Positions 61,535-64,000 of a stretch of 64,000 nt of DNA are shown here, in pieces. The stretch spans positions 1 through 64,000 of the forward strand of contig JAKIYP010000003.1 of the NCBI GenBank assembly GCA_022708505.1. Direction: 5' to 3'. The notes under the pieces were generated by a model, which worked only from the letters and a program-made list of their open reading frames with translations, was not told where the DNA came from and searched no databases. The position numbers and the translations under genes are program-made. This DNA comes from Bacteroidota bacterium. GTDB lineage: Bacteria > Bacteroidota > Bacteroidia > Bacteroidales > Paludibacteraceae. Within the stretch, counting starts at the first letter, position 1, and every line of letters starts with the position of its first letter.

Positions 61535-63313
61535 ATGAAGCATTTTACAATCATTTTTATCATTCTTTTTCAGTTCGTTTTATTTAGTTTCTCTTCAGCA
61601 AAGGAATTAATTAACATTGATTTCACGCGTGATTCGACTAATTGGAAAACAGCTTTTCCGGAACCATCCTGGAATAGTCTACAAACTGAATTTACAAGCA
61701 CTGTAGAGAACCAAACCATCGACAGTTACAACTTCAATGGTTTATTCGGCACTTTTAATCCGGGTGTTGGTTCCATGGCACAGCCCATTAACATCGAAAA
61801 CAACAGTCAGCGTCGCAAATGGGCTTTTCGCATCACCAATGCAACCACCTCACACATTGAGCTACCTGAACTTACAGGTATTGGTCGCTTTACCGTTTTC
61901 TGCAAAAACAGCAACGGCGCCAATGAAGCCAACTTCAAGATTCAAAAATTACAGGGTGATAATTGGGTCGATTTACACACATTTTACATTCCACCGCATT
62001 ACAATCAAAATTTTGAGATGCAGATGGAAAAGTTTCTGAACATCAACGAACCGGTAAAACTGAGAATTGCAGGAGCGAACAGGAACATCCACATTTATGC
62101 CGTCAGAGCTGAATCCTTTGTTGAGGCAGAACCTCGCGAAAAACCCTTACGATTAATATTATTACCAGATCAGCAAAGTTATGCCAATCAGTCACACCTG
62201 AATCACATTTACGGCATACAATCTTTCTGGATTAACAAACATGCAGACAGTATCAGCTTTGTCATTAATCAGGGTGACATGACACAATTAAATAATTCAG
62301 CTCAGTGGTCAATTGCTGGTGGTGCACTTGGTTTACTCGAAGGCAGAAACATCCCCTTCACTTTTTGTGCAGGTAATCACGACTTGGGAAGACATGCAGA
62401 CGTGAGAAACACCAATATGATGAACGCTTATCTGCCGTACAACAGATACAGCCGTCACCCCTGGTTCGGTGGCACGCAGGAAAACAACAAGGTCGACAAT
62501 ACCTATCACACATTCACCTGGCGCAATTATAAATTTCTGATTCTGTCGCTGGAGTTCGGACCTCGTAACAAGGTACTCGACTGGGCCAATACCATCATCG
62601 AGCAATATCCGCAGCACAATGTAATTATCAACACACATGCTTATATGTTCCAGGACAATACCATTATCGGCAGTAACCCTAATCATCCGGGACAGCCACG
62701 CTCTTATGGCATCGGCAGCGATACCGGGGATGAATATCCGAACAATGGATTCGAAATGTGGAATAAACTCGTCAAAAAACATCCTAATTGTCTGTTCGTG
62801 TTCAGCGGACACGTAACCGGGAAAGGTATCGGAGAGCTGGTGAGCCAGGGTGATCAAGGTAACAAGGTGTATCAATTTTTAGCTAACTATCAGGGCGGTG
62901 TGGATGGCAGTCAGGATATGCGAAATGGTATGCTGAGAATTGTTGATTTAGACCCTGAACATGGCTCTTTCAGCATAAAAACCTATTCTCCCTATACAGA
63001 TCAATTACATCCTGATGCCGAACAACACATTCAATATCAAAATGTAAACTTCATTCCCTACGAACCCAATGCCACGAATAATGTTGATAATGATGACATC
63101 AGGCTGATTGTTCAGAACAAGAAAATTCACATAACCAATAAAAAGGGAGAAAAAACACAACTTTCGGTTTATGACATCAAGGGTTCGACAGTAAAACAAA
63201 AAACCTTTACACATCAGGCTCAAGTACAGCTGCCTGACACGGGTTATTACGTGATAAAAATTCACCAAAAAGGAAGCAACAACGCCATACACAGAAAAAT
63301 TATGATATTATAA
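61535..63313 (+). CDS. metallophosphoesterase with variant-A module and T9SS sorting domain
   Basis: 592 residues, signal peptide about 1-22. Variant-A module ~23-205 (IDFTRDSTNWKTAFPEPSWN, HIELPELTGIGRFTVFCKN, PPHYNQNFEMQ). MPE ~206-505: Asp212 and Gln214 in LPDQQSY, NQGDMTQLN, AGNHDLG, NTHAYMF, FSGHVTGKG. C-terminal CTD from ~525 (LSVYDIKGSTVKQK, LPDTGYYVIKI). It is closest in layout to the MPEs at 37058 and 39419 and starts a unit that continues into another B-module-like protein at 63394. Confidence 0.88.
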   Translation: MKHFTIIFIILFQFVLFSFSSAKELINIDFTRDSTNWKTAFPEPSWNSLQTEFTSTVENQTIDSYNFNGLFGTFNPGVGSMAQPINIENNSQRRKWAFRITNATTSHIELPELTGIGRFTVFCKNSNGANEANFKIQKLQGDNWVDLHTFYIPPHYNQNFEMQMEKFLNINEPVKLRIAGANRNIHIYAVRAESFVEAEPREKPLRLILLPDQQSYANQSHLNHIYGIQSFWINKHADSISFVINQGDMTQLNNSAQWSIAGGALGLLEGRNIPFTFCAGNHDLGRHADVRNTNMMNAYLPYNRYSRHPWFGGTQENNKVDNTYHTFTWRNYKFLILSLEFGPRNKVLDWANTIIEQYPQHNVIINTHAYMFQDNTIIGSNPNHPGQPRSYGIGSDTGDEYPNNGFEMWNKLVKKHPNCLFVFSGHVTGKGIGELVSQGDQGNKVYQFLANYQGGVDGSQDMRNGMLRIVDLDPEHGSFSIKTYSPYTDQLHPDAEQHIQYQNVNFIPYEPNATNNVDNDDIRLIVQNKKIHITNKKGEKTQLSVYDIKGSTVKQKTFTHQAQVQLPDTGYYVIKIHQKGSNNAIHRKIMIL

Positions 63314-63318
63314 ATATT

Positions 63319-63364
63319 AGTCGCCGACACCAGACCGGAGACTGGAGACTGGAGTCTGGAGACA
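63319..63364. repeat. intergenic simple repeat (GACTGGA type)
   Basis: CAGACCGGAGACTGGAGACT and a following TGGAGTCTGGAGAC fill the gap between the last MPE and the partial gene at the window end. Confidence 0.85.
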
Positions 63365-63393
63365 TTAATTATTAACATCAAAAATATATCATT

Positions 63394-64000
63394 ATGAAAC
63401 ATTTAAATTACTTCCTATTTATCGCAATTTTTTCTTTTGTTTTTAATCCTTTAACAAATGCACAGGAGCTATGGCTCGATGAAGATTTTTCATCTGAAGA
63501 ATGGACATACACCTTAGAAGAAGCGGGTTTGATGCATCCACTGGCAGGTGTTACTGAAATTGGCACTGATCTTTGGACTTACCCCTTTAAATCTGGCATT
63601 TACGGTGACATCGAAGGAGTTCAGGGATTTTATCTGAACGGACACTGGTCAGGCAACTGGATTGCTGAACCCCAAATCGGCTTAGACGGCAGAACAATTA
63701 CACATTCAATACGATTGAGAGGAAACTCCCCTTCTTTTATCCAATTGCCTACACTTGCAAACGCAGGTAAAATAGCTGTCTACGTAAGAAACTCCAACAC
63801 AAACACCAACACCAGTTTTGATATCGAAAAACTTGGAGATGATAACACAACATGGACCAGCTTGACAACCCTTACTACTCCCGGCTCAAACAACTATCCG
63901 GAAGGAGAATTTGAGCACAAACTCGAATTTGAAGTAAACAGTTCAACACCTATCTCGTTAAGAATACACAAGAATACAGCAAGATTTATGAATGTTTTTA
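63394..64000 (+). CDS. secreted variant-B-like module protein (3' end outside window)
   Basis: Translation from ATG 63394 gives 202 residues with no stop before the window edge. Signal peptide MKHLNYFLFIAIFSFVFNPL ending near TNAQ; then DEDFSSEEWTYTLEEAG, HSIRLRGNSPSFIQLPTLAN, AGKIAVYVRNSN and FEVNSSTPISLRI, which line up with the variant-B module, although the middle CPLG segment is replaced. What follows the module cannot be seen. It is 80 bp downstream of the MPE and has no promoter box of its own, so it is probably in the same transcript. Confidence 0.75.
   Translation, partial: MKHLNYFLFIAIFSFVFNPLTNAQELWLDEDFSSEEWTYTLEEAGLMHPLAGVTEIGTDLWTYPFKSGIYGDIEGVQGFYLNGHWSGNWIAEPQIGLDGRTITHSIRLRGNSPSFIQLPTLANAGKIAVYVRNSNTNTNTSFDIEKLGDDNTTWTSLTTLTTPGSNNYPEGEFEHKLEFEVNSSTPISLRIHKNTARFMNVF

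Noticed and set aside
62333..62875. 180-codon minus-strand frame
   Set aside because: Antisense to the conserved MPE domain of 61535-63313; similar shadows lie opposite the other MPE paralogs at the same place.

Overview
The window looks like a piece of a Bacteroidetes (probably Bacteroidales) chromosome. The evidence is TAnnTTTG-type -7 promoter boxes, a full Na+-NQR operon, a type IX secretion (T9SS) plug protein, ten proteins with T9SS C-terminal sorting domains (CTD), a hybrid two-component regulator (HTCS) and many Ser-type sulfatases. The species cannot be named from sequence alone.

Left part (1-12475) is mostly housekeeping: the end of an FAD-dependent oxidoreductase, a membrane-anchored AraC regulator, nqrABCDEF (minus strand, with its own terminator), the T9SS plug protein, a TIGR01212 radical SAM protein, tRNA-Arg(CCG), a hemolysin III-like protein and a methyltransferase.

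From 12476 to the right edge lies a very large glycan-degradation locus arranged around the HTCS gene (27024-31070). On the minus side are a lipoprotein of unknown function, five sulfatases, a GH43, and an aldose epimerase/GH36-like fusion. A secreted PHP phosphoesterase is divergent from the plus side. On the plus side are five more sulfatases, four metallophosphoesterases (MPE), two endonuclease/exonuclease/phosphatase (EEP) proteins, an NAGPA-type phosphodiester glycosidase, a PL8 lyase, a second GH43 and a GH2. No SusC/SusD pair is seen.

Three things stand out. (1) Nine promoters on both strands share one architecture: two 10-bp boxes (NNCANNNNTR) 21 bp apart, then 24 bp (25 in one case), then TAnnTTTG; this is probably the HTCS operator and defines a regulon of at least nine transcription units. 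(2) A roughly 170-200 residue beta-rich secreted module, in two variants (A on the MPEs; B alone or on NAGPA, MPE and GH43 proteins), occurs ten times, and in one protein a whole GH43 catalytic domain is inserted inside it. (3) Ten sulfatases combined with eight putative phosphoester/phosphodiester hydrolases suggest the target is a sulfated glycan that also carries phosphate or phosphodiester groups. The substrate itself cannot be read from the sequence.

Short simple-sequence repeats (units such as GACTGGA, GTGAATA and TTAATTC) are scattered between genes. One run lies in frame inside the epimerase/GH36 gene as a linker. Two long perfect inverted repeats (43 bp and 37 bp arms) lie between genes of the same orientation.
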